64,000 bases of DNA from an archaeon (lineage in GTDB: Archaea > EX4484-52 > WAPT01), in NCBI GenBank assembly GCA_029258795.1, contig JAPDKB010000002.1:172192-236191 (forward strand), written 5' to 3'. Below the pieces are notes generated by a model. The model did no database searches and had not been told where the DNA came from. It saw only the letters and a program-made list of their open reading frames with translations. Position numbers and translations under genes: made by a program. Every line of letters begins with the position of its first letter. The first letter of the stretch is position 1. Shown here in pieces: positions 53,741-62,499 of this stretch.

Positions 53741-54628
53741 ATGATAGCGTTAGATATCGGCGGGACAAAAACCACCGTACTCTTTTCTGACAAAGATAAG
53801 TTGCTCGAGTTCGAAAAGAAATACGGAGAAATAATAAAGGAGTCAAACAAAAAACAAAAATACTGTGTGATTCCAACATTTTTCAAGGAATCAAGAGAAA
53901 AGTTCGATGAGTTCTTCTCATTCTTAAAATCACTGGATAACGAAATAATCTCGACCTTCCCCGGAATAATAAGGATGGAAAAGGTTGAGGGGGAGTGGAA
54001 ATTCCGGCTTTATTCCAAGAGATTTCCATTCATGATAGGAGAGTACGTGGATGTTAACTTTGCAGTCAACGATGTTTACGCTTTTGCTTACCATCACGCC
54101 AAAAAGTTCTTCAAGGATGCTTACAATCGAAGAAAATCCATTCTGGTAATTCAAATAGGCACTGGAGTGAACGCGATTCACATGAACTACTACGATTACA
54201 AAGAGCTTCTCATCCTTGACAAAATATTTGAGGCAGGACACATCACTATGAGGCAGAATGACGGCAAATGTTTCTGCGGGAGAAAAGGGTGTGCCGAGCT
54301 TTTCATCTCCGGCAGATACTTGGAGAAGCTTGGTGGTGGAGACCCTGCAGCTGTGTTCAGAGATGAAGCACTGAAAAAGAAGTTTTACGAGAACCTCGCA
54401 AGCTATCTCAGCTCGCTGGTGATCCTAACGGCTCCTAACAAAATTGTGTTTGGTGGCAGCGTCGCTAAAAGTTTAGATACGGTGCTAATTCACAAGTTAG
54501 TGGAGGACAGATTTCCTCATTTCAAAATTCATCTGAACATAGAGTACGAGAAGGACCATTCGCGTTTATCTAATTTGAGGGGATTGTGCGATCTTTATCA
54601 TAGGTATAAAAAAGGTTTCTTGTCATAG
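53741..54628 (+). CDS. ROK-family sugar kinase-like protein
   Basis: 295 residues. The N-terminal phosphate motif MIALDIGGTKTTVLF, the NDVYAFA segment supplying the catalytic Asp, and the zinc motif CFCGRKGCAELFISG of ROK proteins are present; the second glycine-rich motif is QIGTGVNAI. It resembles ROK glucokinase/N-acetylhexosamine kinases, but the sugar is unknown. ATTATAAATTTT about 28 nt before the ATG suggests a leaderless message. Base composition is more AT-rich than the core genes. Confidence 0.78.
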   Translation: MIALDIGGTKTTVLFSDKDKLLEFEKKYGEIIKESNKKQKYCVIPTFFKESREKFDEFFSFLKSLDNEIISTFPGIIRMEKVEGEWKFRLYSKRFPFMIGEYVDVNFAVNDVYAFAYHHAKKFFKDAYNRRKSILVIQIGTGVNAIHMNYYDYKELLILDKIFEAGHITMRQNDGKCFCGRKGCAELFISGRYLEKLGGGDPAAVFRDEALKKKFYENLASYLSSLVILTAPNKIVFGGSVAKSLDTVLIHKLVEDRFPHFKIHLNIEYEKDHSRLSNLRGLCDLYHRYKKGFLS

Positions 54629-54740
54629 AATAACCTAATTTTTGTAAAAATTTTTTCAAAAAAATTTGTTAAAATTATATGAAAAATTCAACAATATTAC
54701 CGAAAATTTTATATATTTGTTTTAATCAAAATCTCTACCT

Positions 54741-55406
54741 ATGAAATATCTTGAGACATCGATAGTTTTAGACCTCGATGGGTGTCTTTATCCAAAGCGT
54801 TACGAAGTAGAATTACAGGAAAAATATGAATACCCGCTCCTTCGCGAATTTCTAGAGGATCGTGCTGGATTAAACTTCGAATCTAACGAAGAAATAAGGA
54901 ATTGGATAGAGAGACTAAAAGTAATTCATGGAATTTACGCTCACGAACTTGCTATTGCTCGCGAGCTAGGAATAGATGTAAATAAAATCATTCAGGATGT
55001 ATTTTATCAAATACCTGTTGAAAGGGTCATAAGGAAAGACAGAGAATTATCCGAACTTTTGGAACAGATTAAAAATCGCTACAAGGTCACTCTATTTACG
55101 GAGAGACAGGATAAATACCTTACTTCCAGAGTGTTAAACGCTTTAGGTTTGGATTTAGATTATTTCGACGATGTTAGTACGAGGGCAGAGAGACTGAAGG
55201 TCGGAGATCCGTCTAAATATAATCCTGCTGTGCATAAATACGTGTTCCGAGAGCACAAAGATGCCCATTATTTTGAAGATAATCCAGCATATCTTGAAAT
55301 AGCAAAACGTGCTGTGAGCGTCAATGGTAATAAAATAACACCAGTGCCTGTAAAGGATGATTTAAAGGAAAAACTGAATGCTTATATAACTCAAACTCTT
55401 AGTTAA
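54741..55406 (+). CDS. HAD-superfamily hydrolase, unknown substrate
   Basis: 221 residues. HAD motif I is VLDLDGCLYP, motif II VTLFTERQ, and motif IV AHYFEDNPAYLEIA with the acidic pair. The cap is a helical C1 type after the first motif, as in pyrimidine 5'-nucleotidase-like members. Strongly AT-rich with a TTTTATATATTT element upstream and a 110-nt AT-rich spacer before it. Likely part of the acquired patch. It ends 3 nt before a convergent small ORF. Confidence 0.7.
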   Translation: MKYLETSIVLDLDGCLYPKRYEVELQEKYEYPLLREFLEDRAGLNFESNEEIRNWIERLKVIHGIYAHELAIARELGIDVNKIIQDVFYQIPVERVIRKDRELSELLEQIKNRYKVTLFTERQDKYLTSRVLNALGLDLDYFDDVSTRAERLKVGDPSKYNPAVHKYVFREHKDAHYFEDNPAYLEIAKRAVSVNGNKITPVPVKDDLKEKLNAYITQTLS

Positions 55407-55409
55407 GAA

Positions 55410-55583
55410 TTAGAGTTTTCTTGCAACAGCGACGTGTATGTGAAATTCAGTTATGTCAATGCCTTGCTCATTGTTATTTTCTTTAATAACCCCCAACCCA
55501 CCTATTAGTTCCTTACCATTATTGGAAGATGCTTGCGAAACGGATGTATGCTTGACTATCTCATATTTTTCTAGTTCAAACAT
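55410..55583 (-). CDS. Small ORF (57 residues) downstream of a dead methyltransferase
   Basis: An intact frame, too short for most callers, beginning MFELEKYEIVKHTSV and ending FHIHVAVARKL. The ATG overlaps the last codons of the methyltransferase pseudogene, so it was probably its translationally coupled partner. The composition is protein-like. No family recognised. Whether it is still expressed is uncertain because the gene upstream is broken. Confidence 0.4.
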   Translation of the reverse strand: MFELEKYEIVKHTSVSQASSNNGKELIGGLGVIKENNNEQGIDITEFHIHVAVARKL

Positions 55584-56333
55584 ATTTTTTTAATGCTTTT
55601 TCAAATTCTTTCGTAAAAATTTTATTTAATAAATGCATTTTCCTTCTTTTAGTCAAATATGCAATTTCTTTGGCAATTCTTTTATGGGTTATCTCTACAT
55701 TACATGAAAAATAAAAACTAGCAGCTTTTTCGGGGTTTTCAATCCAAATTCACATGCCACTAACATCATTGGAGATAGCGAGGTCCTTTATTTTTTGATA
55801 TTTACTCTCGGGAATTAAAACAACACCCCGGTATTCGTCCTTAATCGCTGGTGCCAGTATACACCCTTCTCTCACAAGAGATTTTAGAACAAAAGTTGGA
55901 AATACCTCCACATCCAAAAAGTGAATAAATTTTCTGCCTTGCCGCAGGATGCGATAAATTTCTTCCACGGCGGTTTTTATATCCATATTATCAATACAAC
56001 TCAAGCCAATGACATAATCGAACACTTCATTTTTGAAAGGAAGTGTGGTGACATCCCCACATATAACCGCGGGTATGGTGCTGTGACGATATTTTGATCT
56101 TTTACACATCTCATACGAATGATCAATACACACTACTTCATTGTTTTCTAGAAAATGGGCGATATTTATTCAACAATTCCATTAAACATCCTTCTCCACC
56201 CTCCTATTTACAAGACTTTCGCATGTGAACGTTCTACATGGTTCTCCAATATTTCGCGAATCAGAACACCTTCTTGAGGCTTGAAAATTTTTCTGTATTC
56301 GTATATATGTTTGTATGGAGATTTATCGTCCAT
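55576..56333 (-). pseudogene. SAM-dependent methyltransferase pseudogene with several lesions
   Basis: Reading from ATG 56333 gives MDDKSPYKHIYEYRKIF, then a class I methyltransferase N-terminus interrupted by TAA at 56208-56210 just before motif I (K-V-L-stop-I-G-G). A frameshift near 56200 continues as GEGCLMELLNK, another near 56168 restores LENNEVVCIDHSYEM (motif II), followed by GDVTTLPFKNEVFDYVIGLSC (motif IV). A TGA at 55750 is followed in frame by 58 more sense codons to 55576. The intact gene would have had about 250 residues. Confidence 0.8.
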
Positions 56334-56392
56334 ATTTGTCAAGAAACATCTGTCGCAAAAGTTTTAAAACTAGTTTGTAGTCTAATCTGAAC

Positions 56393-57229
56393 ATGCCGCT
56401 GCTCACACCATTTGACCCGTGGAAGTTCAAGCTCTGCACCTGCCCGCCAAAGCTCTCCTTCAACCCCTATACAGGATGCGCTCATCATTGCCTTTACTGC
56501 TACGCCACCTACATTCCCCGCTTCTGGGAGGTGAGGGAGAAGAAGGACCTGCTGAAGCGGCTTGAAAAGGAGCTTGAGAAACTGCCTGCCGGAGCCATCA
56601 TATCCATGTCCAACAGCTCGGACCCTTACCCTCCCGTGGAGAGGGAGAAAGGACTGACGAGAAAGTGCATCGAGCTCATGAAGGAGCACGGCGTCAAACT
56701 GCTCGTTGTCACGAAAAGCGATATTGTAGCCAGAGATGCTGATCTGCTGGCAGAGATGAGGGCTGCTGTTGCCATGACCATAACCGGCAGAACAGCCCAG
56801 CAGCTTGAGGTGAACGCTCCGTCAATGGAGAAGAGGATAAAAGCGCTGAAAGTTCTGCACGAGGCAGGAGTGCCTGCAATTCTACGACTTGATCCTCTCC
56901 TTCCCTGGGCGGATGAAAGAGAGTGGATGGAGGTGATCGAGTCCTGCAGTTTCGTTGACCACGTCGTGACCTCAACTCTAAAGCTGAAAAAAGATGCGTA
57001 TTCCAGAATAATTCTTCACCATCCCGAGCTGAAAGAAACGCTGGAAGAACTTTACATAAAGCGCGGCCAAAGAATCAGCTCCTACTTCTACCTACCGAAA
57101 GAGCTGCGTGTTGAAATGTTGAAGAAGGTGGAAGCAAAATGCAACGAGCTCGGCATAAGCTGCGCTTTTTGTAGAGAGGGTGTGGCTTTCAAGGCAAGGA
57201 GCTGTGATGGGAGTCATCTGCTTAAATAA
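56393..57229 (+). CDS. Radical SAM protein, spore photoproduct lyase-like (COG1533 type)
   Basis: 278 residues. The N-terminal part has NPYTGCAHHCLYCYATYIPRF with the CxxxCxxC iron-sulfur motif, preceded by CTCPPKLSF. The C-terminal half contains extra cysteines (CNELGISCAFCREG) that may hold a second cluster. The substrate is unknown in this subgroup; DNA photoproduct repair is known only for the bacterial spore enzyme. TTTTAAAAC about 26 nt before the ATG, with no ribosome-binding site. Confidence 0.83.
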   Translation: MPLLTPFDPWKFKLCTCPPKLSFNPYTGCAHHCLYCYATYIPRFWEVREKKDLLKRLEKELEKLPAGAIISMSNSSDPYPPVEREKGLTRKCIELMKEHGVKLLVVTKSDIVARDADLLAEMRAAVAMTITGRTAQQLEVNAPSMEKRIKALKVLHEAGVPAILRLDPLLPWADEREWMEVIESCSFVDHVVTSTLKLKKDAYSRIILHHPELKETLEELYIKRGQRISSYFYLPKELRVEMLKKVEAKCNELGISCAFCREGVAFKARSCDGSHLLK

Positions 57230-57255
57230 GCAATGAGCGCCGCAAAACCCTTCCA

Positions 57256-57585
57256 TCACTCTAGAGGTTGAAGGGGCTCGTAGAGCTTTCTCATTTCTTC
57301 GAAATCCCTCTCCCGAATTATATGGATCTCAACGAACGGGTTGTCCTCACATGCCTTACGCAGTTCATCGTACAGCTTCCATCTCTTATCCCACATTTTA
57401 GCCGGGATCACAACCAGCACGTCCAGATCGCTGGAAGGCAATGAGCTTCCGCGCACCCTCGAGCCAAAGAGATAGCATCTCAGCCCGTGCTTATGACACA
57501 CGCGCTTTATGTTCTTAAGATAAGTATTCAGGTTTTTCTCAAATTTTTCTCTTTCCTCCTTCACTATATCCAACACTCTAGGCAT
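57256..57585 (-). CDS. Nucleotidyltransferase domain protein (MNT family), stand-alone
   Basis: 109 residues. LFGSRVRGSSLPSSDLDVLVV is the GSx10DxD nucleotidyltransferase motif, and VEIHIIRERDFEE follows with the third acidic position. No HEPN partner lies next to it. It starts 13 nt downstream of the porB stop on the same strand (ATG 57585 after GTGTGAGG), so it may be transcribed with the POR operon. Confidence 0.82.
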   Translation of the reverse strand: MPRVLDIVKEEREKFEKNLNTYLKNIKRVCHKHGLRCYLFGSRVRGSSLPSSDLDVLVVIPAKMWDKRWKLYDELRKACEDNPFVEIHIIRERDFEEMRKLYEPLQPLE

Positions 57586-57597
57586 CCTCACACTACT

Positions 57598-58506
57598 TCA
57601 CACAAGCTTCGGCAAATCTATCCCTTCTTTCTCCACCTTTTCCATCATCTCCCAGTGTTCCCTCACGTGCCTCTCCACCATCTCAATTATATCCTTCCTG
57701 CCAAGAAGGTGTTTAAACCTGCCCTGCAGCTTGAAGTACTCCTCCACGGGCTTGAATTCCTTTGGCTTGTAATTTATCTTCAGCTTTCCTTCCTCCACCT
57801 CGTAGAGCATCCACAAGCCCGTTTCGACGGCAAGCTTTGCCACTTTTATCGTTTTGCTCGGATCAACGTGCCATCCTATCGGACACGGTGAGTAGATATG
57901 GATCAATCTTGTCCCGCCCTCCATCTCATAAGCTTTTCTGACCTTGGCCTGCAGGTCGGCCCAGAACGCAGGATTGGCTGTTGCCACATACTTTGCGCGG
58001 TGCATGACCGCTATCATCGCTATGTTCTTCTTCCACTCCTGCTTGCCGGGAATTTTCTTGCCAGCAGGACTCGTGGTGGTTGAAGCACCGAAAGGTGTGC
58101 CTCCGCTCCTCTGCAGTCCGGTGTTGCTGTAAGCTTCTGTATCGTAAACTATGATGATTATATCCTCCCCCCTCTCCAGAGCGCCAGAAACAGCTCCGAA
58201 CCCTATGTCTATCATACCTCCGTCTCCACCCATGGCAACAACTCTGGTGTGATTGTTGCCCTGAGCTTTCAGCGCTCTTTTAACACCCGTAGCAACGGAA
58301 GCCGCGTTTTCAAACACAACGTGAATCCACGGCACCTTGAAGGACGTTTCGGGATAAGGGGTGGTTGTAACTTCCATACAGCCCGTGGCCTGACATATTA
58401 TCACATCATCGCCCAGCGCTTCAAGAACGTGCCTGAAAACTATGGCTGATCCGCATCCTGCACAGGTTCTGTGTCCGGGTGCAAACTGCCTTAGCCCTAT
58501 CCCCAT
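57598..58506 (-). CDS. porB: Pyruvate:ferredoxin oxidoreductase beta subunit
   Basis: 302 residues. Binds thiamine diphosphate: AMGGDGGMIDIGFGAVSG carries the GDG-type motif, and the conserved cysteines CAGCGSA and CQATGCM (with one further C) hold the proximal Fe-S cluster. YDTEAYSNTGLQRSGGTPFGA is a hallmark of archaeal PorB. GGAGGTG precedes the ATG. Last of the four operon genes. Confidence 0.96.
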   Translation of the reverse strand: MGIGLRQFAPGHRTCAGCGSAIVFRHVLEALGDDVIICQATGCMEVTTTPYPETSFKVPWIHVVFENAASVATGVKRALKAQGNNHTRVVAMGGDGGMIDIGFGAVSGALERGEDIIIIVYDTEAYSNTGLQRSGGTPFGASTTTSPAGKKIPGKQEWKKNIAMIAVMHRAKYVATANPAFWADLQAKVRKAYEMEGGTRLIHIYSPCPIGWHVDPSKTIKVAKLAVETGLWMLYEVEEGKLKINYKPKEFKPVEEYFKLQGRFKHLLGRKDIIEMVERHVREHWEMMEKVEKEGIDLPKLV

Positions 58507-58524
58507 TCTTCAGCACCTCCAGCT

Positions 58525-59691
58525 TCAATATGATGAGCTGACCTCGCTTCCATCCACAATTTCCACATGACCGCTCTTAACCGTCCTCGCTTTTTCAACC
58601 ACATAATTCAGCGTTGCCTTGTTAACATCCACCCCTCCGAGCCCCACAACAAAATCCACCACTTTTGGCTTGTCTTTTTCATCGTAAAGCGCGTCCCTAA
58701 CCTCCAGGTACACCGCCCCCGCATTACCCAAAGATATGTTTCTGTCGAGCACAACCACAGCATCCCTATCTTTCAGCACCTCTACAATTTCATCCTTCGG
58801 GAAGGGCCTGAAGGTTCTTATGCGTACAAGACACACATCTTTCAGCTCGTCCTTATCGATCATGTCTTTTATCGTGCCGCATACCGACCCCATGGCAACC
58901 AGAGCAATGCTACCATCTCCGTAAACCTCCAGCAGCCCATCCCCGTATACTCTACCGAATTGTTTGGCATAGATATCATGCACCTCTTTAATCACTTTCT
59001 TTGAATTCCAAACAGCTTCAGCCAGCTGCTTCCTCAATCTTGCATAATCAGCCGGAAAGCCGAGAGGACCCATAGTTAACGGCTTTTTAGGATCGAGCTT
59101 GTAAGGGTAGTTGAACTTGCCCAGGAATTTGTGCACCTTTGACTTCGGAGGAATCTCAACCGGCTCGTAAACGTGAGTCAAATAAAACCCGTCCATGCAC
59201 ACCATGACTGGCAGAAGCACGTTCTTATTCTCCGCAATTTTATATGCCTGCACGACACTATCCACAACCTCCTGCACGCTCTCGCAGTATATCTGGATCC
59301 ATCCAGAGTCGCGTTCAGCAATGCTGTCCTGATGGTCATTCCATATGTTTATCGGAGCGGAAAGTGCTCTGTTGGCTATCACCATAACAAGTGGCAAGCG
59401 CATGCCAGCTGCAGCAAAAACAACCTCATGCATTAGCGCTAAGCCCTGCGAGCTTGTTGCGGTGAAGCTTCTTGCTCCGGCTGCAGTAGCGCCAAGAATG
59501 GCCGAGATGGCTGAGAACTCAGCTTCCACATTAACGAACTCGCAATCAATCAGGCCATCAGCATGCATTTTGGCAAGCTCCTGCACTATGTGTGTCTGGG
59601 GAGTGATGGGATAAGCTGCAATAACTTTAACATCGCAGTTAGCAACAATCCTCGCTACAGCCTGACTGCCTTCCATAACCTCTCTTGCCAT
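58525..59691 (-). CDS. porA: Pyruvate:ferredoxin oxidoreductase alpha subunit
   Basis: 388 residues. AYPITPQTHIVQELAKM, ATSSQGLALMHEVVF and RALSAPINIWNDHQD are the diagnostic blocks of PorA. The ATG at 59691 (MAREVMEGS) follows GGTGATG; the frame extends upstream to 59724 across the end of porD, which is not used. The enzyme splits pyruvate to acetyl-CoA and CO2 with reduced ferredoxin, and can run in reverse. Confidence 0.96.
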   Translation of the reverse strand: MAREVMEGSQAVARIVANCDVKVIAAYPITPQTHIVQELAKMHADGLIDCEFVNVEAEFSAISAILGATAAGARSFTATSSQGLALMHEVVFAAAGMRLPLVMVIANRALSAPINIWNDHQDSIAERDSGWIQIYCESVQEVVDSVVQAYKIAENKNVLLPVMVCMDGFYLTHVYEPVEIPPKSKVHKFLGKFNYPYKLDPKKPLTMGPLGFPADYARLRKQLAEAVWNSKKVIKEVHDIYAKQFGRVYGDGLLEVYGDGSIALVAMGSVCGTIKDMIDKDELKDVCLVRIRTFRPFPKDEIVEVLKDRDAVVVLDRNISLGNAGAVYLEVRDALYDEKDKPKVVDFVVGLGGVDVNKATLNYVVEKARTVKSGHVEIVDGSEVSSSY

Positions 59692-59704
59692 GATCACATC
59701 ACCG

Positions 59705-59992
59705 TCATTTCGATTCCACGACACTGCTTATGGCCTTGAACGGGCACTCCTCCATGCAGATCAGACAGCCCTTGCAGTAATCGTAATCGATGGTGCATTT
59801 GGGTTTGTCGTATCCCTTAACTTTTTTTATCGTTATACACCCTTCCGGACAGAACTTCTCGCAGATGCCGCAGCCGGTGCACTTTTCCAGATCCACCACG
59901 GGTCTGAAGGTGCGCCAGCTTCCGGTTTTATTCCTTGCGGTGCTTCCAACATCGATTATTATTCCACCCGGAAGGTCCTTTGTTTTCGGCAT
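59705..59992 (-). CDS. porD: Pyruvate:ferredoxin oxidoreductase delta subunit (2[4Fe-4S] ferredoxin)
   Basis: 95 residues with two CxxCxxCxxxC motifs: CTGCGICEKFCPEGC and CKGCLICMEECP, carrying two [4Fe-4S] clusters that pass electrons to ferredoxin. GAGGTG precedes the ATG. It lies 9 nt after porG. Confidence 0.95.
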   Translation of the reverse strand: MPKTKDLPGGIIIDVGSTARNKTGSWRTFRPVVDLEKCTGCGICEKFCPEGCITIKKVKGYDKPKCTIDYDYCKGCLICMEECPFKAISSVVESK

Positions 59993-60001
59993 GAAAACAC
60001 C

Positions 60002-60553
60002 TCAGTTTTTCATGGATTTGTATATGGTTTCGGTTGCCTTTTTGTTCAGTTTGGCCACCTCTGGCTTTGAGGCGAACATTTCATCTATTGCTTTTTTAAG
60101 ACCGTTCAAGCTCACCAGTCCCGAAATCGATGCAAAAGCTCCGAGCATTATCACATTGACGAATGGTTTTCCGATTATTTTGAGAGCTATGTTCGTGGCA
60201 TCTACATGATGAATGTTGATTCCTTTCGCACTCTTAAGCTTATCAGGTGCATGGGTGGAATTGACTATAACCGTGCCACCTTCCTTAACCCTGCTTATAA
60301 CATCCACGTTATCCAGCAATGCAGCATCAAGCACGAGCAGGTAGTCGGCATGATAAACCTGCTGCCTGAGCTTTATTTGCTCATCACTTATCCTGCAGAA
60401 GGAAAAGACAGGAGCACCTCGTCTCTCCACACCGAAGAATGGAAATGCCTGTGATTCTTTTCCATCATGGAAAGCTGCCTTCGCAAGAACGTATGCGGAA
60501 GTTACGGCACCCTGACCTCCTCTACCCAGAACGGTTATCTCGTGCATTGTCAT
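60002..60553 (-). CDS. porG: Pyruvate:ferredoxin oxidoreductase gamma subunit
   Basis: 183 residues, starting ITVLGRGGQGAVTSAYVLAKAAF, the diagnostic gamma-subunit motif. First gene of the porG-porD-porA-porB operon, the common archaeal order. A TTTATTAAC element about 29 nt before the ATG is a likely promoter. The C-terminus carries KKAIDEMFASKPEVAKLN. Confidence 0.95.
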   Translation of the reverse strand: MTMHEITVLGRGGQGAVTSAYVLAKAAFHDGKESQAFPFFGVERRGAPVFSFCRISDEQIKLRQQVYHADYLLVLDAALLDNVDVISRVKEGGTVIVNSTHAPDKLKSAKGINIHHVDATNIALKIIGKPFVNVIMLGAFASISGLVSLNGLKKAIDEMFASKPEVAKLNKKATETIYKSMKN

Positions 60554-60586
60554 GTCATAGAATAAAGTACGAGGTAGTTAATAAAG

Positions 60587-60781
60587 TTAACGTCGTCCCT
60601 CCACAATCTGCCCAACAATCTCGATCGGTTTTTTCGCATCTTCCACTGCTGCTTTACAGTCATCTCTGGATATATTGAACTCAAGACCGTAAAGTATCTC
60701 ATGCCTTTCCAACCGGTACGCGTCCATGGCAATCTCTTCTTGAAGCAATCCTCTAACTTCATTCCACCACCGGGAGCTCAC
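60587..60781 (-). CDS. Small HEPN-like partner of the wHTH-nucleotidyltransferase
   Basis: 64 residues from a GTG that overlaps the preceding gene by 23 nt. RWWNEVRGLLQEEIAMDAYRLERHEILYGLEF resembles the N-terminal part of HEPN or DUF86-like partners often found after nucleotidyltransferases, but no Rx4-6H motif is visible, so it is short or incomplete. Another frame of similar length (60550-60762) overlaps and is less likely. Confidence 0.45.
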   Translation of the reverse strand: MSSRWWNEVRGLLQEEIAMDAYRLERHEILYGLEFNISRDDCKAAVEDAKKPIEIVGQIVEGRR

Positions 60782-61316
60782 CGTAGAGGGGTAAGCCGTA
60801 GGTTATTACCTCTCTATAAAAGGGTGTGTTTTCCTTGTATACTTTTTTCCATTCACCCCAGCTCATCCAGATCAATTGTATCTTCCGGTTTATTTTTCCT
60901 TCGAATAGTGAAATGTCTTTTAGAATTTTATCATTTCTCTTCCCCCCAATGACAAGCAAGTCGATGTCACTCTCTGCGGAGTCCAAACCTTTTGCAGCAG
61001 AGCCGTAGAGGATGATGCAGTAGAGAGCAGGTACTTCCTTCTTAAGAAATTTCAATAATCCCGATTTTTCTATTTTCCACACAGTATAGGCTACCTTGGT
61101 ATACCGGAAGGAAACATTCTCAACATTGGCCCTCAATATCCTCATTCTTCCCCTAAACTCTTCCACAAGCAATTCCTCACGGACAAGAACATCGACAAGC
61201 TTTTTAAGAAATGACGGAGAAATCTCTAACTTCCTTGCAAGCTCCCGTACATAAACCTCTTCATATGGATGATCAAAAAAATAGCCGAGCACTTTCCACA
61301 GATTCTCGCTGAACAT
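60759..61316 (-). CDS. Winged-helix/nucleotidyltransferase fusion regulator
   Basis: 185 residues. An N-terminal winged helix (about 5-70, FFDHPYEEVYVRELARKLEISPSFLKKLVDVL) is joined to an MNT-type nucleotidyltransferase domain with YGSAAKGLDSAESDIDLLVIGG (GSx10DxD). Such fusions form archaeal HEPN/MNT modules that may be self-regulating. A perfect 23-nt palindrome (61370-61392) lies directly upstream of its promoter. TTTATATTG is about 25-30 nt before the ATG, so the message is probably leaderless. Confidence 0.82.
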   Translation of the reverse strand: MFSENLWKVLGYFFDHPYEEVYVRELARKLEISPSFLKKLVDVLVREELLVEEFRGRMRILRANVENVSFRYTKVAYTVWKIEKSGLLKFLKKEVPALYCIILYGSAAKGLDSAESDIDLLVIGGKRNDKILKDISLFEGKINRKIQLIWMSWGEWKKVYKENTPFYREVITYGLPLYGELPVVE

Positions 61317-61369
61317 ACAATGTTTCTATTTTTCAAACAATATAAATTTTTGTTCTCATTTCACGAACA

Positions 61370-61392
61370 AATGTTCTCAATTTGAGAACATT
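61370..61392. promoter_or_regulatory. Perfect palindrome upstream of the wHTH-nucleotidyltransferase gene
   Basis: Arms AATGTTCTCAA and TTGAGAACATT (11 bp each, one-base centre). More TTGTTC/GAACAA half-sites flank it (TTGTTC near 61350, GAACAA at 61365-61370, TTGTTCT near 61400). It sits about 20 bp upstream of the TATA block. Autoregulation by the encoded winged-helix protein is the simplest reading. It lies between this gene and tRNA-Ile. Confidence 0.6.
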
Positions 61393-61436
61393 CGGGTCCT
61401 TGTTCTGTTGAAATTGGATTCCGAAAAAGAGAACGG

Positions 61437-61514
61437 TGGTGGTCCGGGGGAGATTTGAACTCCCGACCTCCCGCTTATCAGGCGGGCGCTCCGACCAGGC
61501 TAAGCTACCGGACC
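61437..61514 (-). tRNA. tRNA-Ile (GAT)
   Basis: Acceptor GGTCCGG/CCGGACC, anticodon loop CTGATAA (anticodon 61477-61479), T-stem GGGAG/CTCCC around TTCAAAT, discriminator A at 61440 and encoded CCA at 61437-61439. No intron at 37/38 or in the T-loop, unlike the other two tRNAs here. Confidence 0.96.
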
Positions 61515-61571
61515 ATGGAGAAGATGGAGCACACAGATAAGATATTGGCGGGAGCTTTTTAAATTTTCTCA

Positions 61572-62273
61572 TTACGCCCGTTCCAGAACGGCTTTTCCTG
61601 GTTTTAAAGCGGGCTCATCCCGGCAGCGTCTCACGAGCTCCATGCGTATTGGCGGTTCTTCTTTCAGCTCCACGGCGGCACCTATCAAACCATCGTGCGG
61701 AGCATAGTCATTACCTATAAAACATTCGCAATCATCGAGCTTTATCCTTTCGTGGTGTGGGAGCTTAACGCGCAGGAAACTTTCAAGAGCAGATTCGGGA
61801 TCGGGATCGCAGCTCACGAACTCCAAAATGTCAGCGCAAGATAGCTGTGAAAGCACAACTCCCATCACCGTGGGTTCAACAGCGTAGAGACCATAAATCT
61901 CTATCTCGAGAGAGGGACGTGTGTGGCGAGGAGTTTCGATTTCTATGTGGAGTTTTGGTTTGTGTCCGTATTTCAATATGGGGTTTGCGTGATCCTTGGG
62001 GTAAAGGTTGATATCCACGCTGCAGTGCTCGTCATAATCTTTTTTGGAAGAAAGATAAAAGCTCTCGATCTCGCTCGCAATCAATTCCGTCATTTCATCC
62101 CTCGATTTCTTTCTGGAAATGCTACCGAGATAGGAGGATGTGGTGCCGAACTCTCGCGTGGATACCACCGCAAGGAAATTATCACAACCGGCAGAGCGCG
62201 CCCTTTCAGCGAATTCATCGAACACGTTATCCACGGTTTCCTGAAGAAAAAGCGTTCTGTAGTGCTCGCGCAT
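61572..62273 (-). CDS. Unknown 233-residue soluble protein
   Basis: Not recognised. Mixed alpha/beta composition with a central beta-rich part (LHIEIETPRHTRPSLEIEIYGLYAVEPT) and acidic helices; no signal or membrane helix. The ATG at 62273 follows GAGGTG; a GTG at 62279 is possible. It ends 57 nt before tRNA-Ile on the same strand. The 62274-62499 gap upstream holds the divergent promoters for this gene and the surface protein. Confidence 0.65.
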   Translation of the reverse strand: MREHYRTLFLQETVDNVFDEFAERARSAGCDNFLAVVSTREFGTTSSYLGSISRKKSRDEMTELIASEIESFYLSSKKDYDEHCSVDINLYPKDHANPILKYGHKPKLHIEIETPRHTRPSLEIEIYGLYAVEPTVMGVVLSQLSCADILEFVSCDPDPESALESFLRVKLPHHERIKLDDCECFIGNDYAPHDGLIGAAVELKEEPPIRMELVRRCRDEPALKPGKAVLERA

Positions 62274-62499
62274 TCGCACACCTCAAAACCGTTGAATCAG
62301 ACATGGGAGGCGAGCTCATCGCAAAGTGCTCGCGTCACCTCCTCCTCATCATCTAATAATTGTTTTTGTTGGGATATTTAAAAAGATTAAACGTTTAGAA
62401 TCCCGCTTCTGTAAAAATTTTGTAAAATGTGTTGTACGAGTGTTATATGAAAAAGTTAATATATGGGATGTTTCTTAATAGTGATAGGAGGGTGATCAA

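Noticed and set aside
60550-60762. Alternative 70-codon frame overlapping the HEPN-like ORF
   Set aside because: Less protein-like composition; the other frame begins at a coupled GTG and resembles HEPN partners.
61437-61514. Possible intron in tRNA-Ile
   Set aside because: The anticodon loop and T-loop are both normal length and the cloverleaf closes without removal of any bases.
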